64,000 bases of DNA from Streptomyces lunaelactis (GTDB taxonomy: Bacteria; Actinomycetota; Actinomycetes; Streptomycetales; Streptomycetaceae). Below are positions 8,185-16,681 of this stretch, piece by piece (the first letter of the stretch is position 1; each line of letters begins with the position of its first letter). A program made the translations under genes and the position numbers. The notes below the pieces were generated by a model that saw only the letters and a list, made by a program, of their open reading frames with translations, had not been told where the DNA came from and made no database searches. The stretch lies in NCBI RefSeq assembly GCF_003054555.1, contig NZ_CP026304.1, positions 496,001 through 560,000 of the forward strand. Direction: 5' to 3'.

Positions 8185-9699
8185 TCACGCACCGCATTGA
8201 TCCCCGACGACAAGGAGCTCGCCGGCCCGGGCGATGAGCAGGGCCACATCGTCGTGGTCTCCCGGGTGGCGCAGGGTGTGCAGAAGCAGGTCACAGGTGT
8301 CGTCCAGCGAGCGGTTGGGGTCATCGAGCACGTCGAGGAGAGCTTCGAGGCGTGCGTCGATCGGCTGGTCGCGGGTCTCGACCAGGCCGTCGGTGTAGAG
8401 GACGAGCTGGGCGCGTGGCTCGATGTCGAGGCAGGTGGTGTGGAAGGCGACGCCGCAGCCGCCCAGCGGTGCGCCGGTGGGCAGGTCGAGAAGCTCGCGC
8501 GTGCCATCGGGATGGTGGAGAACGGGCGGCAGGTGCCCGGCAAGGGAGACCTGGCACTGCGCGGTGCGGGGGTCGTAGACGGCATAGACGCAGGTCGCGA
8601 GGGTGTCGAGTCCGTCGGTGATGTGGTCGAGGTGGTGCAGAACCTGGGCGGGGTCGAGATCGAGATCGGCCAGCGTCCGGGTAGCGGTGCGGAGCTGGCC
8701 CATGGTGGCTGCGGCTGCTACCCCGCTGCCCATGACGTCGCCGACGACGAGGGCGGTCTTGTCGCCGCTCAGGGGAATGACGTCGAACCAGTCGCCGCCG
8801 ATCTCGATGGTGGCCTGTGCGGGACGGTAGCGAGTGGCGACTTCCAGCCCCGGCCGCCGCGGTGGCGGGTGGGGCAGCAGGCTGCGTTGGAGGGTGAGGG
8901 CGGTGTGGCGTTGTTCTTCGACGGCGCGGTGCCGCTCGGTGACATCCACGCTGGAGGTTGCCACCCCCAGGACGTTCCCGTTGGGAGCCTCGAGCCGGTA
9001 GAACGAGATTGACCAGGCGTGGTCGTTGTCCGGGTCGGCCGGGGTGCGGCCGACGGTGTACTGGTCCAGGACCGGGGTGCCAGTGGCCAACACCTCGCGC
9101 ATCGCCCCTTCGAAGGACTCGTCCAAGAAGGGCAGCACCTCATGGACGTGCCGACCAATATGCTCGACGGCAGGCACGCCGTTCATCCGCTCCTCCGCCG
9201 GGTTGACCGAGACGTACCGAAGATCGGTGTCCAGCACACCCAGTCCGATCGGCGACTGGGACACCAGTCGGGCGGACAATGCCAGGTCCCGTTCGACCTG
9301 CCGTAGCGTCGTTCGATCGGCGGCCAGGCCCAGGGCGTAATAGTCCCGCTGGTCGTCCTGCAGCCGCATGTTGCGGAACTCCACCAGCCGGGTGCTGCCG
9401 TCCTTGTGCCGGACGGGGAAGACGCCGGCCCAGCTGCCGCCGCCTTCCATGACCTGGGCGAACAGCGTCAGCACCTGCTCCAGGGCCTCCTCGCTGACCA
9501 GCAGGCGGGCGGCGTACTGGCCCAGGGCCTCCTCGGCGCTGTAGCCGAACAGGTCCTCGGCCTGCGGACTCCAGAGATCGATCCTGCCCTCGGCATCGAG
9601 GAGAACGGCCGCCACGTTCAGCACATCGAGCAGGCCGCCCGGCCCCGACGGAGCGGCCGCCGCGTCGAGATCGCCCCGCGAGGGCTCAGTCGCACCCAT
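8185..9699 (-). CDS. PAS-PAS-SpoIIE serine phosphatase
   Basis: A 504-aa cytosolic PP2C-type phosphatase with two N-terminal PAS sensors. PAS1 is about 22-130 (VLLDAEGRIDLWSPQAEDLFGY), PAS2 about 145-265 (GLGVLDTDLRYVSVNPAEERMNG), and the SpoIIE domain about 295-490. The catalytic metal-binding motifs are present: IGGDWFDVIPL, VVGDVMGSGVAAAATMGQLR and the closing HDDVALLIAR. It probably dephosphorylates an STAS anti-anti-sigma factor in a partner-switching pathway. AAGGAG lies 10 bases before the ATG at 9699. No cognate RsbV/RsbW gene is adjacent. Confidence 0.93.
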   Translation of the reverse strand: MGATEPSRGDLDAAAAPSGPGGLLDVLNVAAVLLDAEGRIDLWSPQAEDLFGYSAEEALGQYAARLLVSEEALEQVLTLFAQVMEGGGSWAGVFPVRHKDGSTRLVEFRNMRLQDDQRDYYALGLAADRTTLRQVERDLALSARLVSQSPIGLGVLDTDLRYVSVNPAEERMNGVPAVEHIGRHVHEVLPFLDESFEGAMREVLATGTPVLDQYTVGRTPADPDNDHAWSISFYRLEAPNGNVLGVATSSVDVTERHRAVEEQRHTALTLQRSLLPHPPPRRPGLEVATRYRPAQATIEIGGDWFDVIPLSGDKTALVVGDVMGSGVAAAATMGQLRTATRTLADLDLDPAQVLHHLDHITDGLDTLATCVYAVYDPRTAQCQVSLAGHLPPVLHHPDGTRELLDLPTGAPLGGCGVAFHTTCLDIEPRAQLVLYTDGLVETRDQPIDARLEALLDVLDDPNRSLDDTCDLLLHTLRHPGDHDDVALLIARAGELLVVGDQCGA

Positions 9700-10020
9700 A
9701 TTCCGGGCTCTCCTTCCGATCACAGCCACGACATCACGCCTGGTGAAGGCCAGGACCATGCGCCCACGTCCGTAGCCCCGGCCTCACTATCGTCCCCCTC
9801 CACCGGCCGCTCGCGCACACCACACTGCCTTGACCTCGACAGACGTGCGCCCTACGGCGGGCAATGCAGCGGCGGGACGCGGCGGCCCCGGCCACCGCCA
9901 CCCGACGGGCAGCAGCCACATGACCTTGGTGCACGGCCGTGCCGCAGAGCTCAGTCCGGCGTTTATCGTTTCCCGGGCGCATGCTGGCTACGAAGCCTCG
10001 TGACGTCGGCTTCCGCCCAC
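9700..10020. other. Intergenic, no gene seen
   Basis: About 320 bp between the SpoIIE start and the end of the RHIM/P-loop gene. It must hold the SpoIIE promoter. I see no conserved coding, repeat or hairpin that stands out. Confidence 0.5.
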
Positions 10021-10818
10021 TCACCCGCCGGACGTACTTCCCCCGGCGCGGTTGTCGAGGGAGCCGGAGCGCAGCGCAAGGGCGCACCATATGGCCGCCG
10101 CCGTCAGTGCGGCCGCGGCCATCGCACCCAGCACAGGAGCCTCCGGCCGCCAGCCCAGGGAGAGCCGGGTGCCCAGGAGGGTGAGCACGACTGCGATCGG
10201 CCCTGGGGCGTAGACCGGCACCCTGGCGGCGGCAGCCCGCAGTACGGCTGCCGCCGCCAGGCCGATCGCGGTCCAGGCGACCAGATACGGCCAGACTGCC
10301 CCCGGAGCGGCAGGCGGCAGCCCGTATTCCTCGGGGCCGGTACGGAACAAGGCGCCGGCCCAACCCAGGCCCACCCCAAGGACGGTAATGCCCGCCGCCC
10401 ACAAGGCGTGGCGCCACAGCGGGCCAGGCAGCACGGTCTCTTCATAGTGGTCAGGGCTGGAGGGGTCGAGGAGTTCGTTCACGCCCAGAAGGACGCGGCC
10501 CGGCGGCCGCACGTTGCCCGCGGAGGGTGGGTTCAGAACGAACCAGGACAGCAGGGCGGACTTTCCCGCCCACACATCGGCGCGCCACCACAGGTAGTCG
10601 CCTGCATCGGGCCGGGTGCAGAAGTCCGCGAGTTCGGCCGGCTCGTCCTCCCGGCCCGTCAGGACATCGGGGGCAATCGCCCGCACCTGGTAGAGATATG
10701 CCGACCGCGCCGCCGGGTGCACGGGCGCGAACGCGTTGAGCTGAAGGTTGCCGTCGCCGATCTGCAGGCCCCTGGACCCGCGGGCATCGACTACGTGGCC
10801 GCCTTCGTCCGCACCCAC
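10021..10818 (-). CDS. RHIM-like motif plus truncated P-loop NTPase with C-terminal membrane segments
   Basis: A 265-aa product from a GTG at 10818, probably truncated. Residues 8-30 hold an RHIM-like amyloid motif (VVDARGSRGLQIGDGNLQLN). Residues 45-98 match the start of the large actinobacterial STAND/NACHT-type NTPases (RAIAPDVLTGREDE, DYLWWRADVWAGKSALLSWF); WAGKSALL is the P-loop. The homologous core stops at NPP (residue 98), with no Walker B, sensor or repeat domain. Residues from about 130 hold four hydrophobic segments, as in the C-terminal membrane part of some family members. The sequence therefore looks like a large internal deletion. It follows the partner gene by 13 bp, with no clear ribosome site, so coupling is likely. 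Confidence 0.65.
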   Translation of the reverse strand: MGADEGGHVVDARGSRGLQIGDGNLQLNAFAPVHPAARSAYLYQVRAIAPDVLTGREDEPAELADFCTRPDAGDYLWWRADVWAGKSALLSWFVLNPPSAGNVRPPGRVLLGVNELLDPSSPDHYEETVLPGPLWRHALWAAGITVLGVGLGWAGALFRTGPEEYGLPPAAPGAVWPYLVAWTAIGLAAAAVLRAAAARVPVYAPGPIAVVLTLLGTRLSLGWRPEAPVLGAMAAAALTAAAIWCALALRSGSLDNRAGGSTSGG

Positions 10819-10831
10819 CAGCGCGGCCCTG

Positions 10832-11212
10832 TCAGTTGAATGTGTTGGTCTGCGTGTTGTGGTCACCCACCTGCACGCCCTTGGCCTCCCGGGCGTCCAC
10901 GACGTTCGCCCCGGCGTACGAACCGGCCACGCCCAGATCCCGGAGCAACGACCGTGCGGTGGCCAGGATCTCCTCGTCCCGGTCGGCACCGGATGCCGAC
11001 AGCAACTCGCTCAACTGGGCCTGCCAAACCCCGGGCTCGACCTCGCTCGCCTCCAGGATCCGCGCACTGCCCTCGCCGCGAGCAGCAAGACGCCGCCGAA
11101 CCGCCTCGCGCAACGCTGCGTACGTGTCCCGGATCGCACTGCTCGCGGTGTCCGTGAGCCCTGCCGAAGCACCCGCGGCCAGCGCGGCCGCCACCAACTC
11201 AACCCCAGTCAT
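10832..11212 (-). CDS. RHIM-like amyloid signalling partner protein
   Basis: A 126-aa protein. The N-terminal ~70 residues are a helical domain (MTGVELVAAALAAGASAGLT, then SAIRDTYAALREAVRRRL), the type commonly found next to NACHT/STAND and caspase-like genes in actinobacteria. The last 23 residues form an RHIM-like motif, VVDAREAKGVQVGDHNTQTN. The G-x-Q-x-G-x-x-N core parallels human RIPK1/RIPK3 (IQIG, VQVG) and predicted bacterial amyloid-signalling motifs. The start at 11212 gives the family N-terminus; a GTG/ATG further up would add 13 residues. Cytosolic. Likely role: signal relay by amyloid templating to the downstream effector, inferred from motif sharing. Confidence 0.78.
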   Translation of the reverse strand: MTGVELVAAALAAGASAGLTDTASSAIRDTYAALREAVRRRLAARGEGSARILEASEVEPGVWQAQLSELLSASGADRDEEILATARSLLRDLGVAGSYAGANVVDAREAKGVQVGDHNTQTNTFN

Positions 11213-11549
11213 ACCCACCCCCGTCGTTGAACCGAATCGACTCAGCGTCACAACCAGTGACGCAGGCGACCAGTGTCACACCATCGACGGCCCCAGGGCA
11301 GAGAAAACCGCACAACCGGCCTGCACCTGACCGCGGGAGACGCCCAGGGCGCCCAGTTCGAGCAACGGCCGTTCGACGGCACCGCTTCAGCACGACGCGT
11401 CACATCCTGACCCACTCGCCACCGTTCGAAACTCATTCGCATAGCGTGCGCCCCGGCTCGCGACGCACTTTCTGTTATCGCGCTCCCCGGCCGGGGGTCT
11501 CCCCTGTGTCGGACAGAAAAGCAAGGACCGAGAAAGGGAGTGGACAGGC
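11213..11549. other. Divergent promoter region
   Basis: Separates the leftward RHIM pair from the rightward sigma-CAP gene, so promoters for both should be here. The stretch 11430-11480 (around GTTCGAAACTCATTCGCATAG) is less GC-rich and is the likeliest promoter area for the sigma gene. No clear operator. Confidence 0.4.
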
Positions 11550-13262
11550 GTGGCAGCCAGCAGGGAACACGACAGCGCGTTGGTCGAGGCGGCGCGGCGA
11601 GGCGACCAGCGGGCACAGGACGAGCTTGTCGCCGCGTATCTGCCGCTTGTGTACAACATCGTGGGCCGGGCGCTGAACGGGCATGCCGATGCCGACGACG
11701 TGGTGCAGGAGACCATGATCCGCGCGCTCCGCGGTCTCGGATCGCTGCGTGACCCGGGCGGCGTCCGGTCCTGGCTGGTGGCCATCACGATGAACCAGAT
11801 ACGCCGCCACTGGCACAAGCACCGTGCCGAACCGGCCAGTTCGGATCTGCAGGAGGCGTACGACGTGGCCGACCCGGGCGCGGACTTCGTGGATCTGACG
11901 ATCGTGCGGCTCGGTCTCGAGGGTCAACGGCGCGAGGTGGCGGACGCCACCCGCTGGCTGGACACCGACGACCGTGCGTTGCTGTCGCTGTGGTGGCTGG
12001 AGGCGGCGGGCGAGCTGGGGCGGGCCGAGGTGGCCGCCGCGCTGGAGCTGTCGCCGCAGCACACCGCTGTGCGCGTGCAGCGGATGAAGGCTCAGTTGGA
12101 GACGGCCCGTGTGGTCGTGCGGGCGCTGTCCGCGGTGCCCCGCTGCGTGCTCCTGGACCAGGCGATCGGGATCTGGGACGGCATCCCGTCGGCGCTGTGG
12201 CGCAAGCGGATCGCGCGGCACGCGCGTGACTGCGCCCTCTGTTCGGGGTTCGAAGCCGGACTGGTGCCTGCCGAGGGCCTTCTGGTGGGCCTCGGCCTGG
12301 TGCCGGTGGCCGGGGTGCTGGGCGGGCTCGCGGGGCTGGCTGCCTTCGGAGGTGCCGGTGCACCCGGCGACACGGCGGCCTTCGGCGCGGTCGGCCACAC
12401 GGGCATGGGCGACCACGACCACACAGCCATGGACAGCCACTTGGGCGTGGACGGTTCCACAGTCTCGGGCAAAGTGCCCGGAGCGCCGGGCGACGACACC
12501 GCCGCCCTCAGGACGGTGGGCGGTGGCCGACCGCACGACCGCCGAAGTCGCCGGATACAAAGCCGAATACAGAAGCGGCGGCGTGCCACCGCCGTGGCCG
12601 CCGCTGCCGCCCTGCTGATCACGGGAGGCACGGTCGCCGGGACAGCCCTACTGTCGCCGGACGAGGAGAGGGATCGGGTGCAGTCGGCGTCCGCCACCGA
12701 GTCGCAGTCCGCGACGCCTTCGGCACCCGCCACCTCCCCGTCGCCCACCGCCTCGGCGTCCCCGTCTCCCTCGCCCAGCAAGTCCACAGCCCGGAAGCCC
12801 TCGTCGACCGCGTCGGCCGCCACCCCGCGCCCGTCAAAGACCAAACCGGCGGCGACAAATCCAGCGCAGCAGCCCAAACCCACCAATCCCGCGGACAGCC
12901 AGGCCGAGAAGGTCCTGGCGATCGTCAACTCTGAGCGCGCCAAAGCAGGCTGCCGCTCCCTGACCCTCGACGACCGCCTGGCCCGCGCCGCCCAGCTGCA
13001 CAGTGAGGACATGTCGGCCAACGGCTACTTCGACCACACCAGCCAGGACGGCCGCACCTTCGTCGACAGGGCCCAGGCACAGGGGCACGAGGCCCCCGGC
13101 GCCGAGAACATCGCCCGCGGCCAGAGCTCTCCCGAGCAGGTGATGGAGTCATGGATGAACTCGCAGGGCCACCGCGACAACATCCTCAACTGCTCTCTGA
13201 CCACTATGGGCCTCGGCCTGGTCGCCGACGACTGGACCTGGACCCAGGTGTTCGGCTCTTAG
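11550..13262 (+). CDS. Sigma-70 (ECF-type) factor fused to a zinc-binding motif, membrane segments and a CAP/SCP domain
   Basis: A 570-aa single frame. Region 2 of an ECF sigma factor spans about 8-85 (ADADDVVQETMIRALRGL, then RSWLVAITMNQIRRHW). Region 4 spans about 130-190, with the helix-turn-helix AEVAAALELSPQHTAVRVQR. An HX3CX2C zinc motif (His224, Cys228, Cys231), like that of ZAS anti-sigma factors, follows. Next come a hydrophobic segment near 245-265, a His/Asp-rich loop and a clear transmembrane helix near 347-372. A Ser/Pro/Thr linker (380-450) leads to a CAP domain (455-570) with LHSEDM, YFDHTS, GAENIA and GHRDNIL. AAGGGAG precedes the GTG at 9 bases. It may be a membrane-held sigma factor that senses envelope state; the release mechanism is unknown. 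Confidence 0.9.
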   Translation: MAASREHDSALVEAARRGDQRAQDELVAAYLPLVYNIVGRALNGHADADDVVQETMIRALRGLGSLRDPGGVRSWLVAITMNQIRRHWHKHRAEPASSDLQEAYDVADPGADFVDLTIVRLGLEGQRREVADATRWLDTDDRALLSLWWLEAAGELGRAEVAAALELSPQHTAVRVQRMKAQLETARVVVRALSAVPRCVLLDQAIGIWDGIPSALWRKRIARHARDCALCSGFEAGLVPAEGLLVGLGLVPVAGVLGGLAGLAAFGGAGAPGDTAAFGAVGHTGMGDHDHTAMDSHLGVDGSTVSGKVPGAPGDDTAALRTVGGGRPHDRRSRRIQSRIQKRRRATAVAAAAALLITGGTVAGTALLSPDEERDRVQSASATESQSATPSAPATSPSPTASASPSPSPSKSTARKPSSTASAATPRPSKTKPAATNPAQQPKPTNPADSQAEKVLAIVNSERAKAGCRSLTLDDRLARAAQLHSEDMSANGYFDHTSQDGRTFVDRAQAQGHEAPGAENIARGQSSPEQVMESWMNSQGHRDNILNCSLTTMGLGLVADDWTWTQVFGS

Positions 13263-13875
13263 CGCGGCCCGGACCGTCAGGCGGGCAACGGCCGGCCTGC
13301 GCTCGACCTGCCGGCCTGGATGCCGATGTTCGCCCTGACGGGAAGCCCCGGCTCTGGGAGCCCCCGCCGCCTGCGGCTTGGCCTCCTCAGCGCCGCCGCC
13401 AGCTCGTCACCACCGCCCGCCGCCGGTGAAGAGCAGCGTACTCCGGCGCACAAAAAGAGTAATGCAAAGTCAATATGACAATTGCATAAACCACCGACAC
13501 CCTCAATGCGCTCTGTTGGTGTCGGCATCCATCGGATTGAATCGAATCAGGCGAGACGGACCGTCCGGGTCATTCGACCCGTCAGCGCTTCCCACGGGAT
13601 GGCCGGCCCTTTGCGTCAGGGCCGGCCGGCCATCCCCCGTGAGTCGCGGGCCGTTCCGCCATGCGATGCCTCACGGCTTCGTGAGACCTCAATCGCCTAT
13701 CACAACCGGTCCCGCTGCGCGCGGTCGACGCGCTGTGGCGGCTCATCAGTTCCATCCCCGGCCTCACATCCCGCCGGAGACGCCCGGGACATTCCGTGAA
13801 GTGGGGACTTGTACCACTCAAGGTCATCCGCACCACTCCTGCCACGGCCGTACGACGAGCGCAAGGAGACCCGCC
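13263..13875. other. Intergenic, about 610 bp
   Basis: It holds a strong hairpin (listed separately) and an AT-rich patch at 13450-13560 containing AATATGACAATTGCATAA, the likely promoter of the IPT/TIG gene. No coding frame is convincing. Confidence 0.5.
13594..13640. terminator. GC-rich hairpin, possible terminator
   Basis: The left arm 13594-13610 (ACGGGATGGCCGGCCCT) pairs with the right arm 13618-13640 across a 7-base loop. The right arm carries one extra GGCC and a CC bulge. There is no T tract, which is usual in Streptomyces. It lies 330 bp past the sigma-CAP stop. Confidence 0.45.
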
Positions 13876-14664
13876 ATGCCAACTCTCACCTCGCTGACGC
13901 CCACCCAGAGCCACAACGGGATCACCCTCACGCTGACCGGCACAAGCCTGTCGGGCACGACCAAGGTCAACTTCGGAACGAAGAAGATCAACCCCGCCAC
14001 CGTCAGCGCCACCACCGTCACCGTCGCCATCCCGGTGCTGTGCGGTGGCCAGGTCAACGTCAGCGTCACTGCGGGCACCTCGACCAGCAATGCGCTCTCG
14101 TTCTTCTACATCGACCCCCCGGCGCCCAATGCTCTCAGTGCCAACACCGGTCCTGCGACTGCCACATCCCTGAGCGTCCTCGGCAGTGGCCTGCTGACCG
14201 CGACCGGGGTGACGTTCGGCGCCGTGGGTGCCGGCACCGGGGTGACCGTCGTGTCGGACAGCCAGTTGACCGTTACCTGCCCCGCGCACGGCGCCTTCGG
14301 CGGTGCCAGCTTCGACACGGTGGACTGCACCGTCACCACCGCCGGCGGTACCAGCATCCCGCTCGGCGCCCCCACCCAGTACTCCTACTACGACGTCCCG
14401 ACCGTCACCAGCCTGGCTCCCACATCAGGACTGGTCGGTGAGGACACCACGGTCACCGGCGCAAATCTGGTGGACGTCAGCATCGTGACCTTCACCCCCA
14501 CGGCCGGCGGTGCCGCGGTCCAGGCCGACTTCTCGAGCTTCTCCGACACCACCCTCGTTGCCACCGTCCCCGCGGGACTCGCCGCAGGCACGTACGACGT
14601 CCGGGCAACCACTCCCGGCGGCCAGACCGCGATCGTCGCCGGCGACGTCTACACCGTCAATTAG
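13876..14664 (+). CDS. IPT/TIG repeat protein (three domains)
   Basis: A 262-aa protein built almost only of immunoglobulin-like IPT/TIG domains (about 3-78, 80-170, 173-262). Each begins with a pattern like TSLTPTQSHNG or TSLAPTSGLVGEDTTVTG. There is no signal peptide, anchor or catalytic part. AAGGAG lies 7-8 bases before the ATG. A second TIG protein follows, so the two may act together. The family is often surface-associated, yet nothing here shows export by Sec. The TAG stop lies inside a dispersed repeat (14662-14680), so the native C-terminus may have been slightly changed. Confidence 0.85.
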   Translation: MPTLTSLTPTQSHNGITLTLTGTSLSGTTKVNFGTKKINPATVSATTVTVAIPVLCGGQVNVSVTAGTSTSNALSFFYIDPPAPNALSANTGPATATSLSVLGSGLLTATGVTFGAVGAGTGVTVVSDSQLTVTCPAHGAFGGASFDTVDCTVTTAGGTSIPLGAPTQYSYYDVPTVTSLAPTSGLVGEDTTVTGANLVDVSIVTFTPTAGGAAVQADFSSFSDTTLVATVPAGLAAGTYDVRATTPGGQTAIVAGDVYTVN

Positions 14665-14680
14665 GCCGTGTCTGACAGAT
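14662..14680. repeat. Dispersed repeat end, copy 1 (TAGGCCGTGTCTGACA)
   Basis: TAGGCCGTGTCTGACAGAT here matches 31034-31052 at 18 of 19 positions. The copy begins at the stop codon of the IPT/TIG gene. It looks like the terminal sequence of a small mobile element or IS remnant; no transposase is nearby. Confidence 0.6.
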
Positions 14681-14994
14681 AGCGCCGTCCGCCCGCAGGG
14701 CGGGGTGCGCGGCGTCCGGTGCGTGCGATCGCAAGGCGGAGGAGGGAGGCATGGCGGAGCCATGCCGACCGACGACAACGCGGCGAGCGCGCGTGCCAGG
14801 GCACGCGAACCCGGCACGATCCAAACGAGAGGCCCCCGGTCCTGCCCGGCCCCACCCAGGGCCAACGGGTCGCCAGCACCTGCCGGTTCGATTCGGGGAC
14901 GACCCGATGAGCGCCGAACATGAACCCGCTGCGCCCTGGCCGACACACGTCAGCCAGGGCGCAGCATCCTGAGGAGTCCGGGAAGGAACAGGCC
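14665..14994. other. Intergenic stretch, probable mobile-element remnant
   Basis: The 330 bp between the two TIG genes begin with the dispersed repeat and continue as a GC-rich stretch with small inverted repeats (GGCATGGCGGAGCCATGCC near 14750). No gene is supported. The promoter or at least the ribosome site of the next gene is at the right end. Confidence 0.4.
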
Positions 14995-15993
14995 ATGGCC
15001 CCGGTAGTGAGCAGTCTCGATCCCAACAAGGGACCGATCGCGGGAGGCACGGCGGTGACGATCAACGGCAGCGGCTTCACCGGTGTCACCGCCGTCAAGT
15101 TCGGAACTGTCTCGGCCTCGTTCACGGTGATCAGTACCAGTCAGATCATCGCCACCTCGCCGGCGGGCTCCGGGACGGTGAACGTCACTGTTGTTGCGAC
15201 ATCGGGCACGAGCAACGGCTTCGCCTATGCCTATGTCGCGATTCCGGTGCTCAGCTCTCTGGCGCCTGGCCGGGGACCGACCTCGGGGGGAAACACGGTC
15301 ATCGTCACCGGTACCAACCTGTCAGCGGCCACTTCGGTGCAGTTCAATACGAGTCCTGCCGTCATCACCGGCAACTCCGCCACCCAGGTCACCGTCACCG
15401 CGCCGGCGGCGCCGGCCGCCCCCGCCGTGGTCACGGTAACCACGGCGGGCGGCGCCAGCAATCCACTGCCGTACTTCTACATCCCGGCTCCGACCATCAG
15501 CCTGCTCAGCCCCGACAAGGGCCCGCTCTCCGCCGGAAACACCGTCACCATCACCGGCAGCAACCTGACTCTGACCAGCACGGTCCGCTTCGGGGCCACT
15601 GCAGCCACCGGCGTCACTGTCGACTCCGACAGCCAGGTCATCGCGAACGCCCCCAGCGGATCGGGCTCGGTGACCGTCACCGTCACCACACCGGGCGGCA
15701 CCAGCACGCCCGGGCCGGGCACCGCGTACTACACATACCTCGTGGCTCCGGCCGTCAGCAGTCTCAACCCCTCATCGGGCCCTGCCCTCGGCGGGACCAC
15801 CGTCACCCTCACCGGCAGCGGCCTGACCTTCGCCGACGAAGTGCGCTTCGGGAGTGTTCCGGTGCCGTTCACCGCCGTCTCCGACACACAGATCATCGCT
15901 GTCGCCCCCGGAGGGGCGCCGGGCACGGTGACGGTGGTCGTGCGCACCCCGGCAGGCACGTCCTCGGGCATCCCGTACCAGTACGTCACCTGA
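14995..15993 (+). CDS. IPT/TIG repeat protein (four domains)
   Basis: A 332-aa protein made of four IPT/TIG domains of about 83 residues. Each opens with S-L-x-P-x-x-G-P (SSLDPNKGPIAGG, SSLAPGRGPTSGG, SLLSPDKGPLSAG, SSLNPSSGPALGG) and closes with GTSNGFAY- or GTSSGIPYQY-like strands. There is no signal peptide or anchor, as in the preceding gene. AAGGA precedes the ATG at 14995 by 7 bases. Likely a structural or binding protein; in actinobacteria such repeats occur in surface and phage-tail-like proteins, but the partner is not visible here. Confidence 0.87.
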   Translation: MAPVVSSLDPNKGPIAGGTAVTINGSGFTGVTAVKFGTVSASFTVISTSQIIATSPAGSGTVNVTVVATSGTSNGFAYAYVAIPVLSSLAPGRGPTSGGNTVIVTGTNLSAATSVQFNTSPAVITGNSATQVTVTAPAAPAAPAVVTVTTAGGASNPLPYFYIPAPTISLLSPDKGPLSAGNTVTITGSNLTLTSTVRFGATAATGVTVDSDSQVIANAPSGSGSVTVTVTTPGGTSTPGPGTAYYTYLVAPAVSSLNPSSGPALGGTTVTLTGSGLTFADEVRFGSVPVPFTAVSDTQIIAVAPGGAPGTVTVVVRTPAGTSSGIPYQYVT

Positions 15994-16160
15994 ACCACAG
16001 CCGCGTGAGGGCGATCCCCCTGCTGGGGCAGGCGGTCGGGTCGAGCGGGAGGTGAACGACGCAGACCAACCGGCCCGGGGACCGCCGGAAGTCGTGGTGG
16101 TATGCCCGGGCCCTGGCCAAGCAGTCCCCAGCGATCGATCGAGCGCAGAACACCCCCTGC

Positions 16161-16187
16161 GGTGGCACCCGCGCTGCGGGTGTCACC
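16161..16187. terminator. Bidirectional terminator hairpin
   Basis: Arms GGTGGCACCCGC (16161-16172) and GCGGGTGTCACC (16176-16187) pair at 11 of 12 positions around a 3-base loop. It lies between the convergent TIG gene and the small FGHN protein gene. Confidence 0.6.
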
Positions 16188-16218
16188 GCTGCGGCTCGGC
16201 TGCGATCCTCACCGAGGA

Positions 16219-16389
16219 TCAGTTGTGGCCGAACTTCCGCTGCTTCTTGTGGGAGACCGGCTCCGAGATCGGATGCACCGTCTCATGTGCGGCCGATGCC
16301 TTTGCCTGCTCCGTCGCCTCCACCGCGGTGCTGCGTTCATTGCCGCCGGTGCGGGCGCCGCGGTTCTGCCGACTCTGTTTCTTGCCCAC
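16219..16389 (-). CDS. Small basic FGHN-ending protein (56 aa)
   Basis: A GTG at 16389 with AGGAGG at 8-base spacing opens a 56-residue, strongly hydrophilic protein: MGKKQSRQNRGARTGG at the start and SHKKQRKFGHN at the end. This charge pattern and the FGHN tail recur in small unannotated Streptomyces proteins I have seen. It is probably cytosolic and largely disordered; the function is unknown. It is downstream of the NmrA operon on the same strand with a gap of about 290 bp. Confidence 0.75.
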   Translation of the reverse strand: MGKKQSRQNRGARTGGNERSTAVEATEQAKASAAHETVHPISEPVSHKKQRKFGHN

Positions 16390-16600
16390 GATCGCGCCTC
16401 CTGCTAGCGGACCTCGGACGATGGGCCGATACCAGGCTCGCACACGAGTACGAAGAGCGCATTTCGGGCACCCGCGCGGTGAGGGTGGCCTGATCTCGGC
16501 CGCCGACGCAGGCGTGCGCGCTGACGCCTTGCCTGGACAAGCGTCGAGCCCCAGCGGAGCCAGGGGCTCGGCCGGTCGCCGGCACGTTCCGGCTACCGGC

Positions 16601-16681
16601 CAGGATGCTGTTGTCGGGGAGCAGGTTGCGCAGGGTCTCGAACCAGAACGCCGGGTCGTCTTTGAACATCAGGTGCTTCAC
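16601..16681 (-). pseudogene. N-terminal fragment of an alpha/beta hydrolase
   Basis: A GTG at 16681 overlaps the NmrA stop codon (GTGA) and begins MKHLMFKDDPAFWFETLR, the usual first residues of a Streptomyces alpha/beta-hydrolase family. The similarity ends after about 20 codons. The frame then continues in unrelated sequence to 16337 with no hydrolase motifs. The start overlap shows that the hydrolase was the third gene of this operon before most of it was lost. Confidence 0.55.
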
